A stretch of DNA of 64,000 nucleotides, from assembly GCA_963753185.1 (NCBI GenBank), contig CAVWBO010000007.1:1240001-1304000 (forward strand), read 5' to 3'. How positions within the stretch are numbered: the stretch's first letter is position 1; each line of letters starts with the position of its first letter. The position numbers and the translations under genes were made by a program. The notes under the pieces were generated by a model, which saw nothing but the letters and a program-made list of their open reading frames with translations, had not been told where the DNA came from and ran no database searches. This document shows, one piece after another, positions 11,464-19,066 of this stretch. This DNA is from SZUA-442 sp963753185 (GTDB lineage: Bacteria > Actinomycetota > Acidimicrobiia > Spongiisociales > UBA5794).

Positions 11464-13179
11464 ATGCCCGCTACCCGTCGTGCGCTCACCATCGCAGCCG
11501 CATGCCTTGCATGCGTCGTCGTCGCACTCATCCAGCTGGTCATCACGTCGCCGAGTGATGCGGCCGAGGCGGCGGTCGCGGACGATGTCGCGCTGTTCGA
11601 CCCATCCCAGGGGATCTGGCATCTCGGGGTGCGCGGCGGCGATCCGGCATCGTTCTTCTTCGGCGACCCCGGCGACTACCCGATCATGGGTGATTGGAAC
11701 TGCGACGGGATCGACACCCCGGGCCTCTACCGCCAGTCGGATGGGTTCGTGTACCTGAGGAATTCCAACACCCAGGGGATCGCCGACATCAGGTTCTTCT
11801 TCGGCAATCCGGGGGATATCCCGCTCTCAGGGGATTTCGACGGTGACGGATGCGACACGGTCTCCATCTACAGGCCGTCCGAACAGCGGATCCACGTCGT
11901 CAATGCCCTCGGTGCGAATGACGGCGGGCTCGGTGCGGCGGACCATTCGTATCTGTTCGGTGATCCCGGGGACGAGCCGTTCGCCGGCGACTTCGACGGG
12001 GACGGCGTCGACACGGTCGGCCTGCATCGAGAGTCGACGGGCTTCGTGTACTACCGAGACGCCAACACGACGGGCGTCGCCGACCATCAGTTCTACTTCG
12101 GTGACCCAGGGGACCGCCTCATCGCGGGGGACTGGTTGGCGGACGGTGAGGACCATCCCGGTGTGTTCCGCCCCTCGAACCGAACCGTCTTCCTGCGCTA
12201 CTCCAACACGCAGGGTGACGCAGACGAACAGCGCCAATGGGGACTTGGTACGTTCATTCCGCTCGCCGGTCGCTTCGGCGAGGTGCGCGGAACGCCAACG
12301 GCGTGCACGGTCCTGCCCGCCGACAACATCTGGAACCGTCGCGTCGACGACCTCCCCGTCCACGCGATGTCGGATCAGTATGTCGCGGCGATCGGATCGA
12401 GCGCGACACTTCATGCAGACTTCGGGTCGGGAGTGTGGCCTCCCGGGTCGGACAGCCCGATCGGTATCCCCGTGATCGAGGTTGCGCCGTGGCAGGCGAA
12501 GGTGCCCATCCTCTACACCGACTACGGATCGGAATCCGACCCCGGGCCGTTCCCGATCCCTCCCGATGCATCCATCGAGGGAGGTCCCAACGGCACCGGG
12601 GACCGCCACGTGATCGTCGTCGACCGAAGTGCCTGCATGCTCTACGAGCTGTTCTCTGCGTTCCCCAACGGAGACGGGTCGTGGTCGGCGAGCTCGGGAG
12701 CCTCGTATGACCTGCGCTCGAACGCCCTGCGCCCCGACGGCTGGACGTCCGCCGATGCGGCAGGCCTTCCGATCCTGCCGGGCCTCGTCACCTACGACGA
12801 GGTCGCATCCGGCGTGATCACCCACGCCATCCGATTCACCGCACCCCAGACGCAGAAGGCCCACGTGTGGCCTGCACGTCACAACGCATCGCACCTGACG
12901 GACGTGGGCTATCCACCCATGGGACAGAGGTTCAGGCTGAAGGCGTCCTTTGACATCTCCGGCTACCCGTCCGCGGTCAGGGTCATCCTCCAGGCGTTCA
13001 AGGACTACGGGATCATCCTCGCTGACAACGGCAGCCCCTGGTACATATCCGGAGCTCCCGATGAGCGATGGGACAACGACATGCTCCACGCATGGGATGA
13101 CATACCCGGATCTGCGTTCGAGGCCATCGACGTCAGCTCGGTGATGGTGGACCCGAACTCGGGAAAGGCGTCCGGCTGA
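11464..13179 (+). CDS. secreted FG-GAP/VCBS-like repeat protein with uncharacterised C-terminal domain
   Basis: A 571-residue exported protein with an N-terminal signal segment (residues 1-37). Residues about 40-260 hold four tandem repeats of about 47 residues with the pattern FFFGDPGD...GDFDGDGxDTVGLYR...FVYLRNSNTQGxAD; the DxDxDGxD stretches look like calcium-binding loops of an integrin-type propeller. The C-terminal 300 residues begin CTVLPADNIWNRRVDDLPVH and contain conserved-looking GGPNGTGDRHVIVVDR and GDxHAIRFT-like segments; I know no function for this domain. The start ATG follows GAGG at 3 nt. It probably acts on or binds an extracellular polymer, but that is only inferred from the architecture. 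Confidence 0.8.
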   Translation: MPATRRALTIAAACLACVVVALIQLVITSPSDAAEAAVADDVALFDPSQGIWHLGVRGGDPASFFFGDPGDYPIMGDWNCDGIDTPGLYRQSDGFVYLRNSNTQGIADIRFFFGNPGDIPLSGDFDGDGCDTVSIYRPSEQRIHVVNALGANDGGLGAADHSYLFGDPGDEPFAGDFDGDGVDTVGLHRESTGFVYYRDANTTGVADHQFYFGDPGDRLIAGDWLADGEDHPGVFRPSNRTVFLRYSNTQGDADEQRQWGLGTFIPLAGRFGEVRGTPTACTVLPADNIWNRRVDDLPVHAMSDQYVAAIGSSATLHADFGSGVWPPGSDSPIGIPVIEVAPWQAKVPILYTDYGSESDPGPFPIPPDASIEGGPNGTGDRHVIVVDRSACMLYELFSAFPNGDGSWSASSGASYDLRSNALRPDGWTSADAAGLPILPGLVTYDEVASGVITHAIRFTAPQTQKAHVWPARHNASHLTDVGYPPMGQRFRLKASFDISGYPSAVRVILQAFKDYGIILADNGSPWYISGAPDERWDNDMLHAWDDIPGSAFEAIDVSSVMVDPNSGKASG

Positions 13180-13262
13180 CCAAACGCCGGGTATCGGTAC
13201 ATCCAGTGTGTGGGCCTCCAGAGGTTGGACACCGTTAGGTTGGCGACATCCACCGAGGAGGT

Positions 13263-13931
13263 ATGTCGTTGAGCGCCAAGAGAGTCACGGGTCGAGCTTT
13301 CCACGAGGCTGGAGGCGTCGACGACTGGAGGGTCCTCTTCTGGGGTGCACACGCCTACTTCCGCACGGGCTCCTTCGCGCAGGGCGCCCGCCTCGTCGCC
13401 GCGATCGCGGAGGTCGCGGACGCCACGGGACGATATCCCGACGTCGACCTTCGTCCGGAGGGTGTGACGGTTCGTACGTTCTCACGCGAGGATGGTGCAT
13501 TGAGCCAGCATGACGTCGAATTTGCCAGACGCGTCTCGATCGCTGCACGACAGCTCGGATTCGAGTCCGATCCTTCGCAGGTCCAAACGGTCGGCATCGC
13601 CGTTGCCCAGGATGCCGGTGCCGATGTGCGGCCGTTCTGGGCAGCCGCACTCGGATACACCCATCTCGGTGAGGAGGACGCGGTCGACCCGCACAGGCGG
13701 AATCCGCACCTCTGGTTCCACGAACTCGACCCACCCAAACCCCGTCGTGGGCGCGTCCACATCGACGTCAGTGTGCCGGCAGACCAGGCAGATGCGCGGA
13801 TCGCCGCTGCCGTCGCTGCCGGAGGCCGCATCGCCGCCTCGCACGCTCCCGAATGGTGGAGCCTTGCGTCGCCGGACAACCACGGCGTCGACATCGCCGC
13901 ATGGCCCGACTTCGAGGACCACGACGGCTGA
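13263..13931 (+). CDS. 4a-carbinolamine dehydratase (PCD)-like domain fused to a VOC/glyoxalase-like domain
   Basis: A 222-residue two-domain protein. Residues 1-80 (FHEAGGVDDWRVLFWGAHAYF ... RYPDVDLRPEGVTVRTF) resemble pterin-4a-carbinolamine dehydratase/DCoH, including the PDVDLRxxGVTVR strand; the usual second histidine of the active-site H-x-H is replaced by Y-P in RYPDVD. Residues 90-222 form a VOC (glyoxalase-like) fold with FWAAALGY and DPHRRNPHLWFHELDPPKPRRGRVHIDV. ATG 13263 is only 2 nt after GAGGAGG; TTG 13269, 8 nt after it, is a likely better start. The substrate is unknown. It ends near a convergent terminator hairpin facing the flavoprotein gene. Confidence 0.8.
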   Translation: MSLSAKRVTGRAFHEAGGVDDWRVLFWGAHAYFRTGSFAQGARLVAAIAEVADATGRYPDVDLRPEGVTVRTFSREDGALSQHDVEFARRVSIAARQLGFESDPSQVQTVGIAVAQDAGADVRPFWAAALGYTHLGEEDAVDPHRRNPHLWFHELDPPKPRRGRVHIDVSVPADQADARIAAAVAAGGRIAASHAPEWWSLASPDNHGVDIAAWPDFEDHDG

Positions 13932-13939
13932 GTTCGCGC

Positions 13940-13973
13940 TGAGGCCTCCCGAGCGAGCGCCGCAGAGGCTTCA
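13940..13973. terminator. hairpin between convergent genes
   Basis: TGAGGCCTC and GAGGCTTCA form a 9-bp stem (one G-T wobble) around a 16-nt loop, just after the PCD-VOC stop and before the convergent flavoprotein stop. There is no U-tract, as is common in high-GC actinobacteria, so this is a tentative bidirectional terminator. Confidence 0.4.
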
Positions 13974-13982
13974 GGTGAGAAC

Positions 13983-15371
13983 TCAGCCCTCGAGGTTCTG
14001 CAGCACGTCGTATGCGGCGTACTTGTACGCCTCGGTGCGGGTCGGAATGTTGTACGTCGAGTCGATGAAGGCGTCGACCGTCTCCTCAGCGTGGATGAGC
14101 GCCTGGCCGAGGTGGATCATCTCCGCCGCATCGTCACCGAGGATGTGCACGCCGATGAGGCGACGATCCGCGCGATCGACGACCAACTTGACCATCCCTT
14201 CGGTCGTTCCGATGATGCGGCTCTTCGCGTTCGCGGAGAACGGGGACCTGCCCGATACGGCATCGATGCCTGCCGATGCTGCGGCCTGTTCGGTCATCCC
14301 AACCATCCCGATCTCGGGGATCGAGTAGATCCCGAAGGGCGGCATGGGATCCACGCGCTGCTTGAACGGGATGTCGAACGCCCGACACGCGGCAACCCTG
14401 CCCTGTTCGGCCGAAACCGACGCCAGAGCCGGAGGACCGATCACGTCTCCTGCAGCGAAGATGCCTGGGATCGTGGTCTCGAAGCGTTCGTCGACGACGA
14501 TCCTCCTGCGCTCATCGCACGACACACCGACGCCTTCGAGGCCGAGTGCCTCCGTGTTGCCGGTCCGCCCCGCCGCGAACAACACCATGTCGGGATCGAC
14601 GGTGCTGCCGTCTGCGAACGTCACACGGAGGCCGTCCCCGGTTCGCTCCACGACGGCGTCGGGCGAACCGAGTCTGACGTCGAGTCCAGCGGCGTGGAAC
14701 GAAGTGAGCAGCTCGTCGGAGATCTCGTGGTCGAGGAAGGGCATGAGCCGGTCTGTGCCGTCGACCAGGGTCACAGTGGCACCCAGCGCGGTGAAGATCG
14801 AGGCGTACTCGGAGCCCACGGGTCCGGCGCCGATCACGACCATGCTGCCGGGGATGCGCTCGAGGTGGATGATCGAATCGGAGTCGTGGACGTCGGGGTC
14901 GTCGAATGGGATGGCCGCGGGATGGAACGGACGCGATCCCGTTGCGATGAGGATCACGTCCGCTGCGAGCTCCCTCGTGGCTCCGTCGTCGCTCGTCACG
15001 AGCACGGTCCGATCGGGTCCGAGCGTCGCCTCACCGCGCACGAGCGTGATCCCGTGGCGGTCCAGATTCGCCTGCACGGCGGCGGCTATCGAGCGGGACA
15101 CCTCGGACTCGCGCCTTCGGAGCAGTTCGACGAGCGCGTCCCCGCCGAGACCGAGCGATGCCCCGTACACATCCCTGAAGCGGTAGCCGGTGAGATATTG
15201 GGCCGCCTCTCGCAGGGTCTTCGACGGGATGCCCCCGGTGTTCACTGGTGCCCCGCCGGGGACCGGGTTGCGCTCGACCAGGGCGACGTTCTTGCCGAAG
15301 TACGCCGCCTGGGCAGCCGCCTTCTCCCCGGCTGGTCCCGAACCTATGACAACGAAGTCGTATCGATCCAC
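13983..15371 (-). CDS. SthA-like pyridine nucleotide-disulfide oxidoreductase without redox cysteines
   Basis: A 462-residue flavoprotein related to soluble pyridine-nucleotide transhydrogenase. It has the FAD site GSGPAGEKAA, the NAD(P) site GAGPVGSEYA, ATGSRP, AAGRTGNTE, AAGDVIG, and a C-terminal dimerisation domain with YSIPEIGMVG and HLGQALIH. SthA enzymes keep one of the two redox cysteines of lipoamide dehydrogenases; here the stretch reads GGAPVNTGGIPSKTLR, with no cysteine at all. Direct flavin-mediated hydride transfer, as in transhydrogenase, remains possible. GTG 15371 is preferred because GGGAGG is 4 nt upstream and homology starts immediately (DRYDFVVIGSG). It likely balances NADH/NADPH; substrate choice is inferred. 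Confidence 0.88.
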   Translation of the reverse strand: MDRYDFVVIGSGPAGEKAAAQAAYFGKNVALVERNPVPGGAPVNTGGIPSKTLREAAQYLTGYRFRDVYGASLGLGGDALVELLRRRESEVSRSIAAAVQANLDRHGITLVRGEATLGPDRTVLVTSDDGATRELAADVILIATGSRPFHPAAIPFDDPDVHDSDSIIHLERIPGSMVVIGAGPVGSEYASIFTALGATVTLVDGTDRLMPFLDHEISDELLTSFHAAGLDVRLGSPDAVVERTGDGLRVTFADGSTVDPDMVLFAAGRTGNTEALGLEGVGVSCDERRRIVVDERFETTIPGIFAAGDVIGPPALASVSAEQGRVAACRAFDIPFKQRVDPMPPFGIYSIPEIGMVGMTEQAAASAGIDAVSGRSPFSANAKSRIIGTTEGMVKLVVDRADRRLIGVHILGDDAAEMIHLGQALIHAEETVDAFIDSTYNIPTRTEAYKYAAYDVLQNLEG

Positions 15372-15489
15372 GGTGCCTCCCGATTGAACGTACGAAGCCC
15401 AAGGTATCACGTGGGCCGAGAGCTCGATCCGTACAGGATGGCAGGACTTTCGGGGCGACTGCCGAAGTCGAACCGGGTATTCTCCTCGT

Positions 15490-15541
15490 ACGGCGATGGG
15501 GCTCGCCGACAACCGCCGCCGCCGGCTGATGGCTCCTGTGA
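15490..15541 (+). promoter_or_regulatory. fluoride riboswitch (crcB motif)
   Basis: The RNA reads GGCGATGGGGCTCGCC, then AACCGCC, then GGCTGATGGCTCCTG, which reproduces the conserved core of the crcB/fluoride riboswitch: the GGCGATG...CGCC stem-loop, the AACnGCC segment and the CTGATGnCTnCT pseudoknot strand. It ends about 15 nt before the crcB start and points in the same direction, so fluoride should raise expression of crcB and DUF190. Confidence 0.93.
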
Positions 15542-15556
15542 CGACACCGGTGAGCC

Positions 15557-15981
15557 ATGCCCCATTTCCGTTCAGATCACACCGCACCGTTGTTTCAGGC
15601 ACGTCGCACCGTCGCCGCGTGGCTGACCGTCTTCGCTGGTGGCTTGGCAGGGTCCGCAGCGAGATCCGGTATCTCCCTCGCCATCGCGACACCGGCAGGT
15701 GGGTCCAGGAGCGCACCGGTTCGTCGTTTGCAGTCGGCACCCTCACCGTGAACCTCTCAGGGGCATTCCTCCTGGGTGTTCTCGCGGGGAACGGGGATGT
15801 CGCCTCCATGGGTGTGGTCGCCGGGGTGGGGTTCCTCGGAGGGTTCACGACCTTCTCGACATGGATGGTCGAGACCGTCCGTTCAGGGCTCCTCCCTGTT
15901 CGTCGCCGTGCGATCGCAGATGTCACGGTGATGCTCGTCGGCGGCCTTGCACTCGCGGCATTCGGGTATAGCGTTGCATAG
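15557..15981 (+). pseudogene. crcB: fluoride exporter CrcB, frameshifted
   Basis: The N-terminal third (AAWLTVFAGGLAGSAARSGISLAIATPAGG) reads in one frame from ATG 15557. The rest reads in the next frame: SSFAVGTLTVNLSGAFLLGVL, then GFLGGFTTFSTWMVETV, which is the classic Fluc/CrcB motif. Adding one base near GCAGGTGGG (15695-15705) would rejoin them into a protein of about 140 residues with four membrane helices, the normal size. CrcB/Fluc is a dimeric fluoride channel that expels cytoplasmic fluoride. The preceding fluoride riboswitch confirms the role. The break could be a sequencing error or a true null mutation. Confidence 0.85.
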
Positions 15982-15997
15982 TGACGAGGAGGGGGCC

Positions 15998-16336
15998 ATG
16001 GAGCCGTCGGCGGATGCGACGCTCGTGAGGATCTACATCGGCGAGTCTGACACCCACGAGGGCAAGCCCCTCCACACGGCCATTGTCGAAACCCTTCGTC
16101 GTGAGGGCTCGGCCGGTGCGACGGTGCTTCGCGGAATCGAGGGATTCGGCCGGTCGAGCAGGCTCCACACGGCCCACATCCTCAGGCTGTCCGAAGACCT
16201 GCCGATCGTCGTCGAATGCGTCGACTCTGTCGACAGGATCGAGGCCGTCCTCCCTCTTGTCGAGGCCATGATCGGAGACGGCCTGATCATCCTGGAACGA
16301 GTCGAGGTCCGCACATACAGGGCACAGGGTTCCTGA
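15998..16336 (+). CDS. DUF190 family protein
   Basis: A 112-residue soluble protein of the DUF190 (PII-like) family, recognised from VRIYIGESDTHEGKPLHTAIVETLRREGSAGATVLRGIEGFG and LPIVVECVDSVDRIEAVLPLVE. DUF190 proteins commonly neighbour or are fused to CrcB, and this gene lies 16 bp after crcB under the same fluoride riboswitch. A regulatory or accessory role for the fluoride channel is the natural inference; no biochemical function is established. ATG 15998 is supported by GAGGAGGGGG just upstream, and homology begins at residue 9. Confidence 0.9.
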   Translation: MEPSADATLVRIYIGESDTHEGKPLHTAIVETLRREGSAGATVLRGIEGFGRSSRLHTAHILRLSEDLPIVVECVDSVDRIEAVLPLVEAMIGDGLIILERVEVRTYRAQGS

Positions 16337-16338
16337 AC

Positions 16339-17379
16339 GTGGTCGCACACGGCGGAGCACGCCTGAACCTGACCAGGGTGCAGATCCTCGCGTTCCGGCG
16401 CCGTGTGGGCGCCCTCGACGAGCGGATGCCTCCCGGCCGGCGATCCCTGCGACGCGCGGCGTGGGCAGGGCTCCAGGACAGCATGCCGCGAGCAGCGATC
16501 CTCTCGATTCACGCCCGGGTCTCAGGAACGGAACCCACGACCCTGGATGATCCGTCCCTCGTCCAGCTCTGGGGTCCTCGCTTCAGCGCCTACGTGGTGG
16601 CCGAACGCGACATCGCCGTGTTCACCCTCAGCAGGCTGCCCGATGAGCCGACCCGTCGCAAGCGGGCCGAGGATCTCGCAGATCGCCTCCATGCGCTGCT
16701 CGGAGGGGAGGCGATGCCGCACTCCGCGGCGGAACGTGCTCTCGGGGAGGGCTCGAACCAGCTGAGGTACGCGGCACCGACGGGCAGGGTCCTCATCCAC
16801 TGGGACGGAGCACGACAGCCGATGATCTGGACGGTTCCTGCGCCGGATGTCGATCCCGTCGACGCTCGACTCGAGCTCGCTCGCCGGTACATCCATGTCC
16901 TCGGCCCCGCCACCCCGGAGTCGTTCGCCCAATGGGCAGGGATCAGACCCCAGCGGGGTCGAGCCGTGTTCAACGCCCTCGGAACGTCGCTGGCTCCCGT
17001 GCAAACGCCAATCGGCGACGCCTGGATCCTCACGCAGGATGAGGGCGCCTTCCGCTCCGCTCCCGAACCGACGGCACAGGCTCGACTCCTCCCGAGCGGT
17101 GACGCGTACTTCCTCCTCCAGGGTGCCGACCGCGAGCTCCTGATTCCTAATGCCGACCGGAGGAGCGAGCTCTGGACGTCTCGTGTCTGGCCGGGGGCCG
17201 TACTCCTGGATGGTGAGATCGTCGGGATCTGGAGGCGCGCGAAGGATGTGGTGACGATCAGGTCGTGGCGCCGTCTCTCGCGCCCCGAGCGCGAGGGAGT
17301 CGAGGCGGAGGCAGCGGCATTGCCGATCCCCGACGTCGCCGGGCGGATGACCGTCACGTGGAGTACGGAGCTCAATTGA
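16339..17379 (+). CDS. winged-helix DNA-binding protein, AlkZ/YcaQ-like (HTH_42)
   Basis: A 346-residue protein matching the winged helix DNA-binding (HTH_42, formerly DUF1006) family that includes the DNA glycosylases AlkZ and YcaQ. Supporting stretches are LTRVQILAFRRRVGALDERMP, GLQDSMPRAAILSIHARV, LVQLWGPRFSAYVVAERD and the C-terminal GVVLLDG-like LLDGEIVGIWRR. AlkZ members unhook interstrand crosslinks or excise bulky adducts; whether this one is catalytic is not clear from the sequence. GTG 16339 begins 2 nt after the DUF190 stop and has only a weak ribosome site, suggesting read-through translation within the same transcript. Confidence 0.75.
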   Translation: MVAHGGARLNLTRVQILAFRRRVGALDERMPPGRRSLRRAAWAGLQDSMPRAAILSIHARVSGTEPTTLDDPSLVQLWGPRFSAYVVAERDIAVFTLSRLPDEPTRRKRAEDLADRLHALLGGEAMPHSAAERALGEGSNQLRYAAPTGRVLIHWDGARQPMIWTVPAPDVDPVDARLELARRYIHVLGPATPESFAQWAGIRPQRGRAVFNALGTSLAPVQTPIGDAWILTQDEGAFRSAPEPTAQARLLPSGDAYFLLQGADRELLIPNADRRSELWTSRVWPGAVLLDGEIVGIWRRAKDVVTIRSWRRLSRPEREGVEAEAAALPIPDVAGRMTVTWSTELN

Positions 17380-17502
17380 CCCGCCCGTTGGCACCCGGAT
17401 AGCGCCCGCGTGTGTCGCAAAGGGTCGAAGAACCCATGGTGCCAGTCGCCCAACGGAACGTCCCCCGCTCGTTCGCTCGACCGTCTATGTCTACCGGGCG
17501 TT

Positions 17503-17646
17503 GAGAAGGCACCCACCAAGTTGGTCGCCTTGTTCACGGGATCGGCGCGACCGAACGTCCTGCTCTTCCGGCTCATCACGATCTGGCTGCCGATACTGCC
17601 AGGATGGCTCGTCCTGATCAGGCTCCAACGTACGGGAGGTCTTTGA
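17503..17646 (+). pseudogene. C-terminal remnant of an LPG-synthase/flippase-type (UPF0104) membrane protein
   Basis: The frame ending at 17646 encodes LVALFTGSARPNVLLFRLITIWLPILPGWLVLIRL, which looks like the last membrane helix and exit loop of lysylphosphatidylglycerol synthase TM-domain proteins (pattern YRLITFWLPILPGWLALRRL). No upstream frame supplies the remaining several hundred residues: the AlkZ-like gene ends at 17379 and the gap has no matching sequence. I therefore read it as a decayed fragment rather than a gene. It converges with, and overlaps by 29 bp, the PAP2 gene. Identification rests on one short motif. Confidence 0.45.
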
Positions 17647-18220
17647 GTAGAGCGGACTCGGCAACCCTCTCATACACCTCCGAGATGGCCACACCGAGTG
17701 CGACTCCGCCTATCACGTCGAGGGGGTAGTGCGCACCGACGTAGATCCGGCTCAGGCCGACGACAGCAACGAGAATCGCGCCAGCGCCCCGCCATGGGTA
17801 GTCCGCATCGCGAGTGAGGCTCGCGGCCAATGTCGTGACGACGGCTGCATGCCCCGACGGGTATCCAAGCCCTTCGTCGGCACTCCCGATCCTGAGCTGC
17901 GTCTCTTCGATGTGGTCACCCGGTCGCCCACGTGTGACACGGCTTTTGAGGACCTTGGCGCAGGTCCACGCCGCAAGGCCTGTAGCGGCGACTCGGACCG
18001 CCCTGGAGGTCTTCCTCCGCGCCATCAATCCGGTCGCGACAACCAGCGGGGCGGCCAACGCCCCTGCCTGCATAGGAGCCCACACGATGCTCTCGAGCGA
18101 ATGGGGCACGCCATTGATCCGCCGGAACCATGCCGCATCCCAGGCGGGTACGCCCCGGGACGCCACGACAGCGGACCACCCGAGTGTGGCGAGTGCCGTC
18201 GCGGTTCTCGTTCTTGTCAC
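17618..18220 (-). CDS. PAP2 family phosphatase
   Basis: A 200-residue membrane phosphatase with all three PAP2 signature parts: KVLKSRVTRGRPG (K-x6-RP type), YPSGHAA (PSGH with the general acid His) and SRIYVGAHYPLDVIGG (SR-x5-H-x3-D with the nucleophilic His). About four to five hydrophobic helices surround them. Typical substrates are phosphatidic acid, phosphatidylglycerol phosphate or undecaprenyl diphosphate; the sequence does not decide. GTG 18220 follows GAGGA at 6 nt. It stands alone, facing the flippase remnant. Confidence 0.9.
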   Translation of the reverse strand: MTRTRTATALATLGWSAVVASRGVPAWDAAWFRRINGVPHSLESIVWAPMQAGALAAPLVVATGLMARRKTSRAVRVAATGLAAWTCAKVLKSRVTRGRPGDHIEETQLRIGSADEGLGYPSGHAAVVTTLAASLTRDADYPWRGAGAILVAVVGLSRIYVGAHYPLDVIGGVALGVAISEVYERVAESALLKDLPYVGA

Positions 18221-18347
18221 GCTGCGTCCTCGCTACCGGTGCATGATGATTGGGGGTACCTCCTAGTATGGCGGCGCGCCGGGTGGAAGTTCGGGGAGTG
18301 CATGGCGTTGCCACATCCATGTCGTCGAGGCGAACCCGTCCCCCACC

Positions 18348-18482
18348 GTGGCTGAGATCGAGATCCTCCTCGCCTTCCGCCGGCTGTCAGATGCCGCGGC
18401 CGGGGCAGCCCTCGGTGCGGCGGTCGTCATTGCATGCGCTGCGCTCGTCGAGTGGCTGGATCGTCGACGCCACGCAGCGTGA
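18348..18482 (+). CDS. possible 44-residue single-helix membrane protein
   Basis: A short frame from GTG 18348 encodes VAEIEILLAFRRLSD followed by an Ala/Gly/Val-rich hydrophobic helix and a basic end (WLDRRRHAA). Its composition looks coding, unlike the other frames here, which are arginine- and proline-rich. There is no clear ribosome site and I recognise no family. The remainder of the 18221-18531 gap shows no other credible gene. Confidence 0.25.
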   Translation: MAEIEILLAFRRLSDAAAGAALGAAVVIACAALVEWLDRRRHAA

Positions 18483-18531
18483 TCGGGGACATGCTCACGG
18501 AGACGGTCTCCACGACTGGGCGGCCGAAAGG

Positions 18532-19044
18532 TCAGCCGCGCCGCTCGTAGAGGCCGCGGACGTAGTTGGCCTGCCCTGCGTGTTGGAGGTCGTCGCTGAT
18601 GACGCTCACGAGCCGCACGCCCACCGTCACCGGCGGATCCCAGCGCCGGTCGATGATCCTGTCGAGCTCGGTGCTCGTGACCGTCGCGAGGTAGGCCCGG
18701 GTTCGTGCGGCCACCGCACGGTGATAGGCGAGGACCTCGTCGGGTCGTTCGAAACGCACGGCTGCGACCTGTTCGGATGTGTGCCCGTACCCTGTGTCGA
18801 GAACATCGGGAACCAGCCCGAGCCTCTCTGCCCATCCGTCCTCGACGTACGTCTGTGGGATACCTGCGATCTCCGAGACATGGTCGTCCTGCACCCTGGT
18901 GAGATGCCAGACGAGCCATCCGATGGAATTGGCGTCAACGTCCGGCCGAAACGTCAGACCGTCGTCATCGAGTCCCGCGATCGCCGCCTCGACCGCCTGT
19001 TCGATCCGATCGAAGGCATCAGTGAGTAGGTGATGAGCGTCCAT
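18532..19044 (-). CDS. DinB superfamily protein (DUF664, mycothiol transferase-like)
   Basis: A 170-residue four-helix protein of the DinB/DUF664 group, recognised from NSIGWLVWHLTRVQDDHVSEIAG, RFERPDEVLAYH and the C-terminal LVSVISDDLQHAGQANYVRGLYERRG. The histidines in WHLTRVQDDH and LQHAGQ are the usual metal ligands. In actinobacteria these proteins act as thiol (mycothiol) transferases or isomerases; the exact substrate is unknown. ATG 19044 has GGAG at a good distance. It starts 22 bp after the end of pckA, same strand, so co-transcription is likely. Confidence 0.85.
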   Translation of the reverse strand: MDAHHLLTDAFDRIEQAVEAAIAGLDDDGLTFRPDVDANSIGWLVWHLTRVQDDHVSEIAGIPQTYVEDGWAERLGLVPDVLDTGYGHTSEQVAAVRFERPDEVLAYHRAVAARTRAYLATVTSTELDRIIDRRWDPPVTVGVRLVSVISDDLQHAGQANYVRGLYERRG

Positions 19045-19066
19045 CAAAGCTCCGTCGACGAGCCCA

